Source of the DNA: Nocardia suismassiliense
Lineage (GTDB): Bacteria > Actinomycetota > Actinomycetes > Mycobacteriales > Mycobacteriaceae
Assembly (NCBI RefSeq): GCF_900269665.1
Contig: NZ_LT985361.1
Coordinates: 144,311-187,050 of the forward strand
Length of the DNA stretch: 42,740 nucleotides
Direction of reading: 5' to 3'
Shown: positions 16,706 through 23,836 of the stretch, piece by piece
How positions within the stretch are numbered: the stretch's first letter is position 1
How the letters are laid out: each line of letters begins with the position of its first letter
The notes under the pieces: generated by a model
The model's database searches: none
What the model was told of the DNA's origin: nothing
What the model saw: only the letters and a program-made list of their open reading frames with translations
Program-made: the position numbers and the translations under genes

Positions 16706-17546
16706 GCTGCATCGCTTTCTCCCGGCGGACGGCCACGCTGGAGCCGGACTCGCGGCGGGCCATCCTGCGCAGCACCACCGGCGCGACGAGCAAGCCCGCT
16801 ACCGCCCAGATGCCGAGCACACCAACGGTTTCCAGCTGCCGCCAGGACTGTTCGAGTTCGATGGCGACCGCCTCGTCCGGCAGCAGCGCCGAGCGCATGC
16901 CGAGCCCGAGCCAGTACACCGGGAACAGCTGGGCCGCGCCCTGCACCCAGCCGGGCATCGAGGTGATCGGGTAGAAGATGCCGGACACCGCGACGAGCGC
17001 CATGATCGGGAAGGTCATCAGCGCGAAGTTGCGCGGGTCGGCGAACACCGAGCCGAAGACGGCGCCGATCGGCAGGGTGGCGAGCAGGCCGAGCACCAGC
17101 ACCCAGGTCAACGTCACCCACGATCCGACCTGGCCGAGCGCGAGTCCGTCCACGATGAACATGCCGCCGACCAGCAACAGCGCAGACGGAATGAGCACCC
17201 AGCCGGACACCTGGATGATTTTGCCGATCAGGTAGCCGACCATGCCGTTCGGGGTCGCCTTGGCCCGCAGCAGGGTGCCGTCTTCCCGGTCGAGGGTGAG
17301 CTGCTGTCCCATGCCGATGATGCCGTTGATCGCGACCAGCATGCCGATCGTGCTGGGCAACGCGAGCGAGCCGAGCAGTACGCCGCTCCCCTCGAACGAC
17401 GCGTTCCGCATGAAGAACAGCACCACCAGCATGGCGACGGGCCAGAACAGGAGCCCGAACAGGTCTTGGCCGTTGGTGAGTCCCTGTTTCAGCTCGATCA
17501 TGCCGCGCGTCCAGCCCTGCCGAACCGCAATCGCCATCGGGTTCAT
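16695..17546 (-). CDS. ABC transporter permease (ABC-2 type)
   Basis: A 283-residue membrane protein with six hydrophobic spans. Family features are the N-terminal amphipathic stretch before the first span, the charged loop QQLTLDREDGTLLRAKATPN between spans two and three (a hallmark of ABC-2 permeases) and the VSGIFYPITSMPGWVQ segment before the last span. It overlaps the ATPase gene by four bases (ATGA) and the downstream XRE gene by 11 bases. It forms the membrane part of an exporter with that ATPase. The substrate is not evident; drug, lipid or peptide export is typical. Confidence 0.9.
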   Translation of the reverse strand: MNPMAIAVRQGWTRGMIELKQGLTNGQDLFGLLFWPVAMLVVLFFMRNASFEGSGVLLGSLALPSTIGMLVAINGIIGMGQQLTLDREDGTLLRAKATPNGMVGYLIGKIIQVSGWVLIPSALLLVGGMFIVDGLALGQVGSWVTLTWVLVLGLLATLPIGAVFGSVFADPRNFALMTFPIMALVAVSGIFYPITSMPGWVQGAAQLFPVYWLGLGMRSALLPDEAVAIELEQSWRQLETVGVLGIWAVAGLLVAPVVLRRMARRESGSSVAVRREKAMQRAY

Positions 17547-18472
17547 CGCCCTACCTCCTCGATCGTGTGCACCTCGGACTCGACCTGCCCGGATTCGAAC
17601 CGGCGCACCAGCGTCATGTAGGTGTCCTCCAGTGAGGCGCGGCGGACCTCCAGGTCGCCGATGGCCGCGCCGTGCTGCTTGAACAATTCGTGCACGAACT
17701 CGGTCGACTCGGTGGTGGAGTGCACGAATCGTTGCCCGCCGTTGGTCCAGCTCACCTCGGCCGCACCGGATATCCGGCGGGAGAGTTCGTCGGCCGAACC
17801 GTCCGCGATGATGCGCCCGCCGGCCAGGATCAGGATCCGGTCGGCGAGTTTCTCGGCCTCGTCGAGGTCGTGGGTGGTGAGCAGGATGGTGGTCTGCTGG
17901 TCGTCGGCGAGGCGGTGGACCAGGTCGTGGAACTCGCGCCGGGCCTCCGGGTCGAAGCCCGCGGTCGGCTCGTCCAGGAACAGCACTTCGGGGCGGCCCA
18001 CGATGCCGATCGCCACGTCGATTCTGCGGCGCTGGCCGCCGGACAGGTCTTTGATCCTGCTCGACGCCTGATCGGTGAGGCCCACAGCCTTGACGAGTTC
18101 GTCTGTGTCCCAAGGGCGTTGGATGTCCTCGGTGCCGTAGGGCGCATAGAAGGCACCCAGATAGTCGAGCAGTTCGCGCACCCGCCACTTGCCGTGATCG
18201 CGCCATGACTGCAGGACGACGCCGATGCGCGCCCGCCAGGCCTCGTCGCCGTGCGCCGGATCGGTGCCGAGCACTTCGGCGCGGCCGGCCGACCGCATGC
18301 GGAAGCCCTCCAGGATCTCGATGGTGGTCGTCTTACCCGCACCGTTCGGACCGAGCAGCACCAGCACCTCGCCGTGCCGCGCTTGGAATGTCACGTCGTG
18401 CAAGACATCCGTGCTGCCGTAGCGCATCCGCAGTTTCTCGACGTCGATGGCGACGCCCTGACCCACTGTCAT
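17543..18472 (-). CDS. ABC transporter ATP-binding protein
   Basis: A 309-residue ATPase of the drug/antibiotic export type (CcmA/DrrA group). Walker A is GPNGAGKTTT (near residue 41), the signature is LSGGQRRRIDVA, Walker B is VLFLDEPTAGFDP, and the H-loop is TTHDLDEAEKLADRI. The C-terminal 80 residues form a small domain that ends in VRRASLEDTYMTLVRR, as in other exporters of the class. The start at ATG 18472 has GGGGAGAG upstream. It is the first gene of a three-gene operon (ATPase, permease, XRE) and is divergent from the ArsR-AHSA1 gene. Confidence 0.93.
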   Translation of the reverse strand: MTVGQGVAIDVEKLRMRYGSTDVLHDVTFQARHGEVLVLLGPNGAGKTTTIEILEGFRMRSAGRAEVLGTDPAHGDEAWRARIGVVLQSWRDHGKWRVRELLDYLGAFYAPYGTEDIQRPWDTDELVKAVGLTDQASSRIKDLSGGQRRRIDVAIGIVGRPEVLFLDEPTAGFDPEARREFHDLVHRLADDQQTTILLTTHDLDEAEKLADRILILAGGRIIADGSADELSRRISGAAEVSWTNGGQRFVHSTTESTEFVHELFKQHGAAIGDLEVRRASLEDTYMTLVRRFESGQVESEVHTIEEVGR

Positions 18473-18505
18473 GGTTCTCTCCCCGTTGCGGGTTACCGTC
18501 GACTC

Positions 18506-18536
18506 GTAGCATATCTACTACATTTCGCCGCGACAA
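18506..18536 (-). promoter_or_regulatory. Promoter of the ABC exporter operon
   Basis: On the minus strand TTGTCG (18531-18536) and TATGCT (18508-18513) are separated by 17 bases, a good sigma-70 arrangement, with the exporter start about 36 bases downstream of the -10. An imperfect dyad covers the -10 (GTAG/CTAC arms around CATAT). It is a candidate operator for the XRE protein encoded at the end of the operon. Confidence 0.55.
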
Positions 18537-18559
18537 TGCATTACTTCTCGGGGCCATCC

Positions 18560-18614
18560 TTGACATGCAGCCTTTCGGCTGCCTAATCTTTCAACATGCA
18601 GCCGAACGGCTGCA
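18560..18614 (+). promoter_or_regulatory. Autoregulated ArsR promoter with two operators
   Basis: TTGACA (18560-18565) and TAATCT (18584-18589) form a promoter with an 18-base spacer. Within the spacer lies the palindrome GCAGCC-TTTC-GGCTGC (18567-18582). A second, perfect palindrome TGCAGCCG-AA-CGGCTGCA (18597-18614) lies just after the expected start site. The two centres are 31 bases apart, about three helical turns, so bound dimers would lie on the same DNA face. This is the expected layout for repression by the ArsR-type protein encoded immediately downstream. Confidence 0.8.
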
Positions 18615-18631
18615 TAAATCGAGAAGGTGGC

Positions 18632-19429
18632 ATGGACGAGGTATTCAAGGCACTGGCCGACCCCCATCGTCGGCGACTGCTCGACAGCCTCAACGCACGC
18701 AACGGGCAAACACTGCGCGAGTTGTGCGCCGGGCTCGCGATGGCGCGCCAGTCGGTCAGCAAACACCTGGCCGTTCTGGAGGCGGCCAACTTGATCACCA
18801 CCCGTCGCAGCGGCCGCGAAAAACTGCACTACCTCAACGCCGAACCCATCAACGCCATCACCGAGCGCTGGATCACCCGTTACCACCGTGCCCGCGTGCA
18901 CGCGCTGGCCGATCTCAAGAACGCACTGGAGGCAAAACCCATGAGCGACAACGCATTCGTCTACACGACTTACATCAAGACCAGCCCGGAAACGCTGTGG
19001 CACGCGCTCACCGATCCGGCGTTCACCGATCGTTACTGGGGCGCGGCCTTCGACACCGACTGGCAGCCCGGCTCCGAAATGGTGTGGCACCAAAAGAATT
19101 GGACCAGCAAGGATCCGGAACAGGTTGTGCTGGAAGCCGACCCGTACACCAAGCTGGCCTACACCTGGCACACCTTCGATGCCGCGTTCGCGGAAACCTT
19201 CGGCATGCCGGCGAGCGAGGTGGCCGCCTTGGCCGACGAGCCGCGCTCGAAGGTGACCTTCGAACTCGAGCCCGCCGGGGACGAGGTAGTGAAGCTGACC
19301 GTCGTGCACGACGGCTTCCAGCCGGGAAGCGCTCTGCTGGAATCGATCAGCGGTGGTTGGCCGAGCATCTTGTCCGGGCTCAAGTCCTTGCTGGAGACCG
19401 GTGCGGAGCTGCCCGAACCGACTGTGTAG
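18632..19429 (+). CDS. ArsR-type regulator fused to an AHSA1/SRPBCC domain
   Basis: A 265-residue two-domain protein. Residues 1-95 are an ArsR winged helix (VFKALADPHRRRLLDSLNAR, then LAMARQSVSKHLAVLEAANL and RSGREKLHYLN) without the Cys/His clusters of metal sensors. Residues about 105-250 form an AHSA1-type SRPBCC lipid/ligand-binding fold (FVYTTYIKTSPETLWHALTD, then WQPGSEMVWHQ and VTFELEPAG). It likely binds a hydrophobic ligand and represses its own promoter. ATG 18632 has GAGAAGG upstream. An in-frame ATG at 18941, exactly at the AHSA1 domain start, has its own GGAGG (18928-18932) eight bases upstream, so a separate AHSA1 product is possible. Confidence 0.9.
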   Translation: MDEVFKALADPHRRRLLDSLNARNGQTLRELCAGLAMARQSVSKHLAVLEAANLITTRRSGREKLHYLNAEPINAITERWITRYHRARVHALADLKNALEAKPMSDNAFVYTTYIKTSPETLWHALTDPAFTDRYWGAAFDTDWQPGSEMVWHQKNWTSKDPEQVVLEADPYTKLAYTWHTFDAAFAETFGMPASEVAALADEPRSKVTFELEPAGDEVVKLTVVHDGFQPGSALLESISGGWPSILSGLKSLLETGAELPEPTV

Positions 19430-19563
19430 CGAGCAGTCCCGCTGAACCCGATTCCTCCAGGCCACGCACCGGTAAGATGCATTGGTCCGTGTCCAGCTCG
19501 GTTGGAGCACGAGTCCGTCAGGGCGACTGCGGGACTGAGCCTGTCGCACAAATTGGGGAAATC

Positions 19564-20046
19564 ATGATCAAGGTCCTGCTGCAAACCTCCATGGGTGACA
19601 TCGAGCTCGAACTCGATGAAGCGAAGGCGCCCAAGACCGTGCGTAATTTCCTGACCTACGTCAACAGTGGCCACTACGACGGCACGATTTTCCACCGGGT
19701 GATCGACGGTTTCATGATCCAGGGCGGTGGCATCGACACCACCATGCGCGAGAAGCCCGCGCCCAACAAGGTCGAGAACGAGGCGAAGAACGGGCTGAAG
19801 AACGTCACCTACAGCGTGGCGATGGCGCGCACGTCCGACCCGCAGTCGGCGTCGGCCCAGTTCTTCATCAACACCAACGACAATGCGTTCCTCGACTACC
19901 CGGGCCAGGACGGCTGGGGTTACGCGGTATTCGGCAAGGTCACCCGCGGCCAGGACGTCGTCGACCAGATCGGCAAGGTCAAGACGGGCGCGCAGGACGT
20001 CCCCGTCCAGCAGGTCGTGCTCACCTCGGCCACCGTCACCCGCTGA
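19564..20046 (+). CDS. ppiB: PpiB-type cyclophilin (peptidyl-prolyl isomerase)
   Basis: A 160-residue cytosolic cyclophilin that catalyses cis-trans isomerisation of proline peptide bonds. Active-site features are FHRVIDGFMIQGGG, the AMARTSDPQSASAQFFIN stretch and YAVFGKV. There is no signal peptide. It closely follows the compact E. coli PpiB pattern (NEAKNGLKN, QDGWGYAVF), not the mycobacterial PpiA pattern, which suggests a second cyclophilin lineage in this genome. The start is ATG 19564, with GGGGAAA five to six bases upstream. The 134-base region before it shows no other gene. Confidence 0.95.
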   Translation: MIKVLLQTSMGDIELELDEAKAPKTVRNFLTYVNSGHYDGTIFHRVIDGFMIQGGGIDTTMREKPAPNKVENEAKNGLKNVTYSVAMARTSDPQSASAQFFINTNDNAFLDYPGQDGWGYAVFGKVTRGQDVVDQIGKVKTGAQDVPVQQVVLTSATVTR

Positions 20047-20131
20047 GCTCGATCCCCGCTGCGGCGCACCGATGCGGCGGGCTGAATTGGCTCAGGCATA
20101 TTTCGGGTTCTGACTTTTCGAGGAGTCCACG

Positions 20132-20488
20132 GTGGCTGTGCAGAGTGACGAGTTCTTCCGGATTGTGGGCACCCTCGCCGACGTGCAACCCACCAAAGGC
20201 GAGAAGTACACCTCGTACAAGGTGCGCGGCAAGCTGTTCGGCTATTACTGGCCACGCACCCAGACGGTCGGCCTGAAACAAACCCTCTCCGAGCAGAAGG
20301 CGCTGGTATCCGAGCGCCCCGGGGTGTTCGAGGAACAGTTCACCGCAGGCGGTTTCGGCTGGGTCGTCGTGCACCTGTCCGGTATCGACGCCGACGAACT
20401 GGCCGAACTCGTCTTCGAGGCATGGCGGCTGTCCGCGCCCGAAGAGCTGGTCGCCGAGGTGCCCGACCTGCCGCCGGTACCCCGCTAG
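20132..20488 (+). CDS. MmcQ/YjbR-family protein
   Basis: A 118-residue protein of the YjbR (DUF419) fold, with features YTSYKVRGKLFGYYWPRTQT, then VGLKQTLSEQKALVS and the C-terminal LSGIDADELAELVFEAWRLS. It starts at GTG 20132 (GTG 20138 is possible) with GAGGAG at 20119-20124. The fold is sometimes described as DNA-binding-like, but no function is established. It follows the cyclophilin gene by 85 bases in the same direction and is followed by a perfect inverted repeat that probably ends the transcript. Confidence 0.8.
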   Translation: MAVQSDEFFRIVGTLADVQPTKGEKYTSYKVRGKLFGYYWPRTQTVGLKQTLSEQKALVSERPGVFEEQFTAGGFGWVVVHLSGIDADELAELVFEAWRLSAPEELVAEVPDLPPVPR

Positions 20489-20507
20489 GCCTGCCTCGCC
20501 GGTTCCC

Positions 20508-20548
20508 CAGTGCGTTCGACGCCGGGCTGGTCGGCGTCGAACGCACTG
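20508..20548 (+). terminator. Perfect 17-bp inverted repeat, probable terminator
   Basis: Arms CAGTGCGTTCGACGCCG (20508-20524) and CGGCGTCGAACGCACTG (20532-20548) pair perfectly around a seven-base loop. There is no T-run after it, as is common in high-GC actinomycetes. It lies 20 bases after the YjbR-like gene and faces a convergent small gene, so it could act in both directions. The perfect stem is unusually long. Confidence 0.7.
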
Positions 20549-20581
20549 CGGATTCGGGCTGATCGACCCTTGGCTACTCGA

Positions 20582-20785
20582 TCACGGCTCCCGCTGAGCG
20601 GTACTGAAAAGCGCTGTGGCGGAGAGAAAGACCAGCGAGGCCGTGTGCCAGTCGGTGAGGAGCCCGGCGATCGCGGCCAGCGCCGTGCTCAGTGTCAATG
20701 CCAGTATCGGAGTGATCCTTGGACCGAGATTGTTCGGCGGTAAGCGTGGATCCCCGTCTTCGGCAGGTGGTTTGCCTATTGTCAT
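20582..20785 (-). CDS. Possible small membrane protein
   Basis: A 67-residue frame. The first 25 residues are polar and Pro/Asp-rich, followed by two hydrophobic segments (ITPILALTLSTALAAIAGLL and TASLVFLSATALF) separated by a short loop, with a charged end. It starts at ATG 20785 with only a weak ribosome binding site. It is divergent from the XRE gene at 20996. Small two-span proteins next to XRE-type regulators are common in actinomycetes, but I cannot assign a family. A plus-strand frame overlaps the same DNA, so confidence is modest. Confidence 0.45.
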   Translation of the reverse strand: MTIGKPPAEDGDPRLPPNNLGPRITPILALTLSTALAAIAGLLTDWHTASLVFLSATALFSTAQREP

Positions 20786-20943
20786 GTGCAGTCCGTTGTT
20801 TACATATGCAAGGTTGATTCGGATAATTGTTCGGTGATCGGTGGTGGTCCGCGCGCGGCGGTAACGGCCATGATCATTTCGATACCTCGTCGCCGAAGTC
20901 GTTACGTCAGTTGCTTATAGCCTGACAACTCCTCGACCGGAAG

Positions 20944-20989
20944 ACCGTCAAATAGTTGACGGTTTCGCAGGAAGAATCTGCAATACACT
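20944..20989 (+). promoter_or_regulatory. Promoter and inverted repeat ahead of the XRE gene
   Basis: The perfect repeat ACCGTCAA-ATAG-TTGACGGT (20944-20963) overlaps a possible -35 TTGACG (20956-20961). TACACT (20984-20989) lies seven bases before the GTG at 20996, the spacing expected of a -10 for a leaderless mRNA; no Shine-Dalgarno precedes the GTG. The 22-base gap between TTGACG and TACACT is too long for a standard pair, so the repeat may instead be a plain operator, plausibly for the XRE protein itself. Confidence 0.5.
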
Positions 20990-20995
20990 CGGTAA

Positions 20996-22225
20996 GTGGC
21001 AACAAGTAACACCGCCGCATCAACTATCGGCTCGCGGATCCGGCGCTCCCGGCGGACCAAGAAGATGAGCCAGGCAACGCTCGCCGCGCATGTCGATCGG
21101 TCCGAGTCGTGGATGCGCGGCATCGAGGCAGGTCGGATCAAGCTGGACAAGCACTCGGTGATCGACCGGCTGGCCGATGTCCTCGAGGTCGATGTGGCGT
21201 GGCTGCTCGGGCAGCCGTGCGAGCTCACCCAGGACACCAGGCACCGCGCGGTACCCGCACTGCGGGCCGCGTTGCGGCGCACCAGCCTCAGTCTGTCCGG
21301 GCACGCCGGCCTGCGCGCGGTGACACCACAGCCGCTGCTCACCGACCTGCGCGATGATGTCGACCGAATCACCAGGCGCAGACAGGCCGCGAATCTGTTC
21401 GAGGTGATGCGGCAGTTGCCCGACCTCACCGAAGCGTTGAACACCGGCGCCTTGCTGGCCTCGGGCACCGAGCGGGACGTGATCGACGGCCTCATCATCG
21501 AGACCTCGCATGTCGCCCGCACCGTCCTCAACCAGCTCGGCTACCACGACCTGGCCTGGACCGCCGTCGAGAACGCCGCCACCGCCGCGGCCAGGCTCGG
21601 TGATCCACTGATGAGTGCCTGCTCGGCGTGGGATCGCTGCGGCGTATTGCTGCACACGGACACGCTGGACGAGGCACTCACGGTCGCCGAGGCCGCGTTG
21701 AGCGAACTGCAAGATCTCATGACATCGCCCACGCCACAGGTACTTTCGCTGTGGGGCGCGTTGCACCTGCGGTGCGCGGTCGCGTCGGCCCGCCTGCACG
21801 ACGGCAGCACAGCATGGGCGTACCTCGCCGAGGCCGAGGCGGCTGCCGCCCGACTCGGCATGGACCGCAACGATTTTCAAACAGTCTTCGGACCGACCAA
21901 CTGCGGGATTCACGCTACCGAGATCGCCGTCGCACTCGACCGACCCGATATCGCGCTGAAGCACCACACCAGCATCAATCTGGCGGGCCTGATGTCCAAG
22001 GAACGCCACACTCGGCACCGCATCGAAGTCGCCCGCGCGCAGGGCAGACTCAAACACGATGCCGCCGCCGTCGAGCAGTTGGAGCGTGCGATATGCCTGG
22101 CGCCACAGTACGTCTACAACCATCCGACGGTGCGGGATCTGGTCGACGAACTGAGCAGGCGGGCGCAGCCGAGCGCGGTCGATGCCGGGCTCGGTGCGAT
22201 CGAACGTGCGATGCGTCTTGCCTGA
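20996..22225 (+). CDS. XRE-family regulator with long helical C-terminal domain, second copy
   Basis: A 409-residue protein. Residues 8-70 form an HTH (IGSRIRRSRRTKKMSQATLA, then SESWMRGIEAGRIKLDK and LEVDVAWLLG). The rest is a TPR-like helical array with a conserved late segment FQTVFGPTNCGIHATEIAV, which parallels YETYFGPSQVVMQ in the protein at 334-1524. The shared plan suggests members of one expanded regulator family. The GTG 20996 start lacks a ribosome binding site and may be leaderless. It is monocistronic, with a hairpin just after the stop. Confidence 0.85.
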   Translation: MATSNTAASTIGSRIRRSRRTKKMSQATLAAHVDRSESWMRGIEAGRIKLDKHSVIDRLADVLEVDVAWLLGQPCELTQDTRHRAVPALRAALRRTSLSLSGHAGLRAVTPQPLLTDLRDDVDRITRRRQAANLFEVMRQLPDLTEALNTGALLASGTERDVIDGLIIETSHVARTVLNQLGYHDLAWTAVENAATAAARLGDPLMSACSAWDRCGVLLHTDTLDEALTVAEAALSELQDLMTSPTPQVLSLWGALHLRCAVASARLHDGSTAWAYLAEAEAAAARLGMDRNDFQTVFGPTNCGIHATEIAVALDRPDIALKHHTSINLAGLMSKERHTRHRIEVARAQGRLKHDAAAVEQLERAICLAPQYVYNHPTVRDLVDELSRRAQPSAVDAGLGAIERAMRLA

Positions 22226-22229
22226 GCGT

Positions 22230-22259
22230 GCCGAGTCCGCCCGCTGGAACGGACTCGGC
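22230..22259. terminator. Hairpin between convergent XRE and HAD genes
   Basis: Arms GCCGAGTCCG (22230-22239) and CGGACTCGGC (22250-22259) pair perfectly over a ten-base loop. It is placed between the stop codons of two convergent genes and probably serves both directions. No T-run is visible. Confidence 0.65.
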
Positions 22260-22279
22260 CTTCGCAGCCGTTGCGACGT

Positions 22280-23053
22280 TTACGTGAGTGCTCCCTGCCG
22301 CCGGCTATCGGGAATTCCCTTGCGAGCGTCCGGCATCGAGTCGTTCTGTACCGGCGGGAGCATCCCGAGGTCGACGCCGACCGCGCTCGTGACGAGGTGC
22401 AGCCTGCGTTGCTGCGGATCGGTCAAGGCCGGGACGAGCAGGGTTGGCATGCCGACCTCGACGGCCACGCCATCTCGCGAAGGGCGGTCGCCGACCATCA
22501 GCGTTTCCGCGGCGCAGGTGCGCAGTTTTTCGAGTGCCCGCTCGAATATCGCGGGGTCCGGTTTCTGCACGCCCTCCTCATTGGACAGGACGAAGGTGTC
22601 GATCAAGTCGAGCAGGTTCGCGTCTTTGAAGACCGGCCGGATATCGAAATGGATATTACTGAGAACGCAGATCTTATAGCCGCTTTGCTTGAGTGCGATG
22701 AGAGTGGCGGCGGCGTCGACTGCAAACTTGTTGAGGCTCGCGTCGGAATCGACCTCGAATAGTGCGTCAGCGACTTCGCTGGGCAGTTTCGCATCGGTGA
22801 ACACCGCATAATACGTGTCCCGATGAGCTTCGTAGCTGATATTGCCCTGTGGCGACTGCAATCGATTCGGTTGGCCCGCAGCTACTTTGATGTCCAGCAA
22901 CACCTTGTTCACGGCATCGGCGTGGGATTCACGACCTGCCCGCTGCAGCGCCTCGCGAGCCCAACCTTGCGGCGTAAGTTCCGAAACAAGCGTGCCTCGC
23001 CAGTCGAAGACAACCGCTCGGATGACATGCGGGGGCGACCCGTTCAATGACAT
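22280..23053 (-). CDS. HAD-superfamily hydrolase with altered motif I
   Basis: A 257-residue protein of the haloacid-dehalogenase fold. Motif I is VVFDWRGTLV: the nucleophile Asp17 is present, but the usual second Asp (general acid/base of phosphatases) is Arg19. Motif II is CVLSNIHFD, motif III contains Lys in GVQKPDPAIFERAL, and motif IV is MVGDRPSRDG. A helical cap lies between motifs I and II. Haloacid dehalogenases also lack the second Asp, so dehalogenase or another non-phosphatase chemistry is possible. ATG 23053 is preferred; a TTG further upstream would add 14 unlikely residues. The C-terminal 25 residues are polar. Confidence 0.85.
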   Translation of the reverse strand: MSLNGSPPHVIRAVVFDWRGTLVSELTPQGWAREALQRAGRESHADAVNKVLLDIKVAAGQPNRLQSPQGNISYEAHRDTYYAVFTDAKLPSEVADALFEVDSDASLNKFAVDAAATLIALKQSGYKICVLSNIHFDIRPVFKDANLLDLIDTFVLSNEEGVQKPDPAIFERALEKLRTCAAETLMVGDRPSRDGVAVEVGMPTLLVPALTDPQQRRLHLVTSAVGVDLGMLPPVQNDSMPDARKGIPDSRRQGALT

Positions 23054-23142
23054 GCGGAGCAGGCTATCGACGGGATGACCGACGACATGTATCAAATTGC
23101 TATTACTGGCGGGTCAAACTGTCGAGCTACCCGACACTTCCC

Positions 23143-23823
23143 ATGATGGGCGTACGAACAGTCAGGGATACGCGCACCGATACACCGGATCTGCCCATCG
23201 CACACCGCATTACGCATGATGGTTGGGTGCTCGACTACGACAATGAAGCGACCCACTACGACCGAACCCGGGGTGGAGTGCCCCGGGCGGCGGCTGCGGC
23301 CGCCGCACTCAGCAGCATGCTGCCGCCGCGCAGCCTGGTACTCGACCTTGCCGTCGGCACCGGGATCGTGGCCATCGAGCTCGCGGTGCTCGGGCACCAC
23401 GTGGTCGGCATCGACCTTTCGGGCGGCATGCTGCGGCACGCAGCCCGGCGATTGCCGGGCCGAGTGGCGCGAGCCGACGCCACGGCGCTCCCACTGCCGG
23501 ACGGCTCGATCGACACGGTGACCGCAGTGTGGTTGTTGCACTTGCTCACCGACGCCGAACCGGTACTCACCGAAGTGGCCAGAGTCCTGCGGCCCGGCGG
23601 ACTCTTCCTCACCACAGCGGACAAGGTCGCTGCCGCACGCCTGGCGGACAAGGCCGTTCCGGAGGATCGACCGCACACCGATACCTGTGCACAACTCACC
23701 GCGCTCGGTGCTCGCCACCAGCTGCACTTGGCCGCGGCGGCGTCCTTCATCGGCCACGGCCAGGGCAGAGCAGGCGGGGCCGACCCGCACTACCCCGTCC
23801 TGGGGTTTCGTCGCGCCGGGTAA
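23143..23823 (+). CDS. Class I SAM-dependent methyltransferase
   Basis: A 226-residue protein of the Methyltransf_11 type. Motif I is VLDLAVGTGIVAIELAVLGH, followed by acidic motif II (VVGIDLSGGMLRHA), the ADATALPLPDGSIDTV segment and the post-motif VLRPGGLFLTT. The first 40 residues contain ITHDGWVLDYDNEATHYDRT, typical of the N-terminal cap. The substrate is unknown. The start is ATG 23143 (or 23146); no good ribosome binding site is seen. It is divergent from the HAD gene and nearly abuts (13 bases) the convergent deiodinase-like gene. Confidence 0.85.
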   Translation: MMGVRTVRDTRTDTPDLPIAHRITHDGWVLDYDNEATHYDRTRGGVPRAAAAAAALSSMLPPRSLVLDLAVGTGIVAIELAVLGHHVVGIDLSGGMLRHAARRLPGRVARADATALPLPDGSIDTVTAVWLLHLLTDAEPVLTEVARVLRPGGLFLTTADKVAAARLADKAVPEDRPHTDTCAQLTALGARHQLHLAAAASFIGHGQGRAGGADPHYPVLGFRRAG

Positions 23824-23836
23824 CCGTTGTCGGCGT

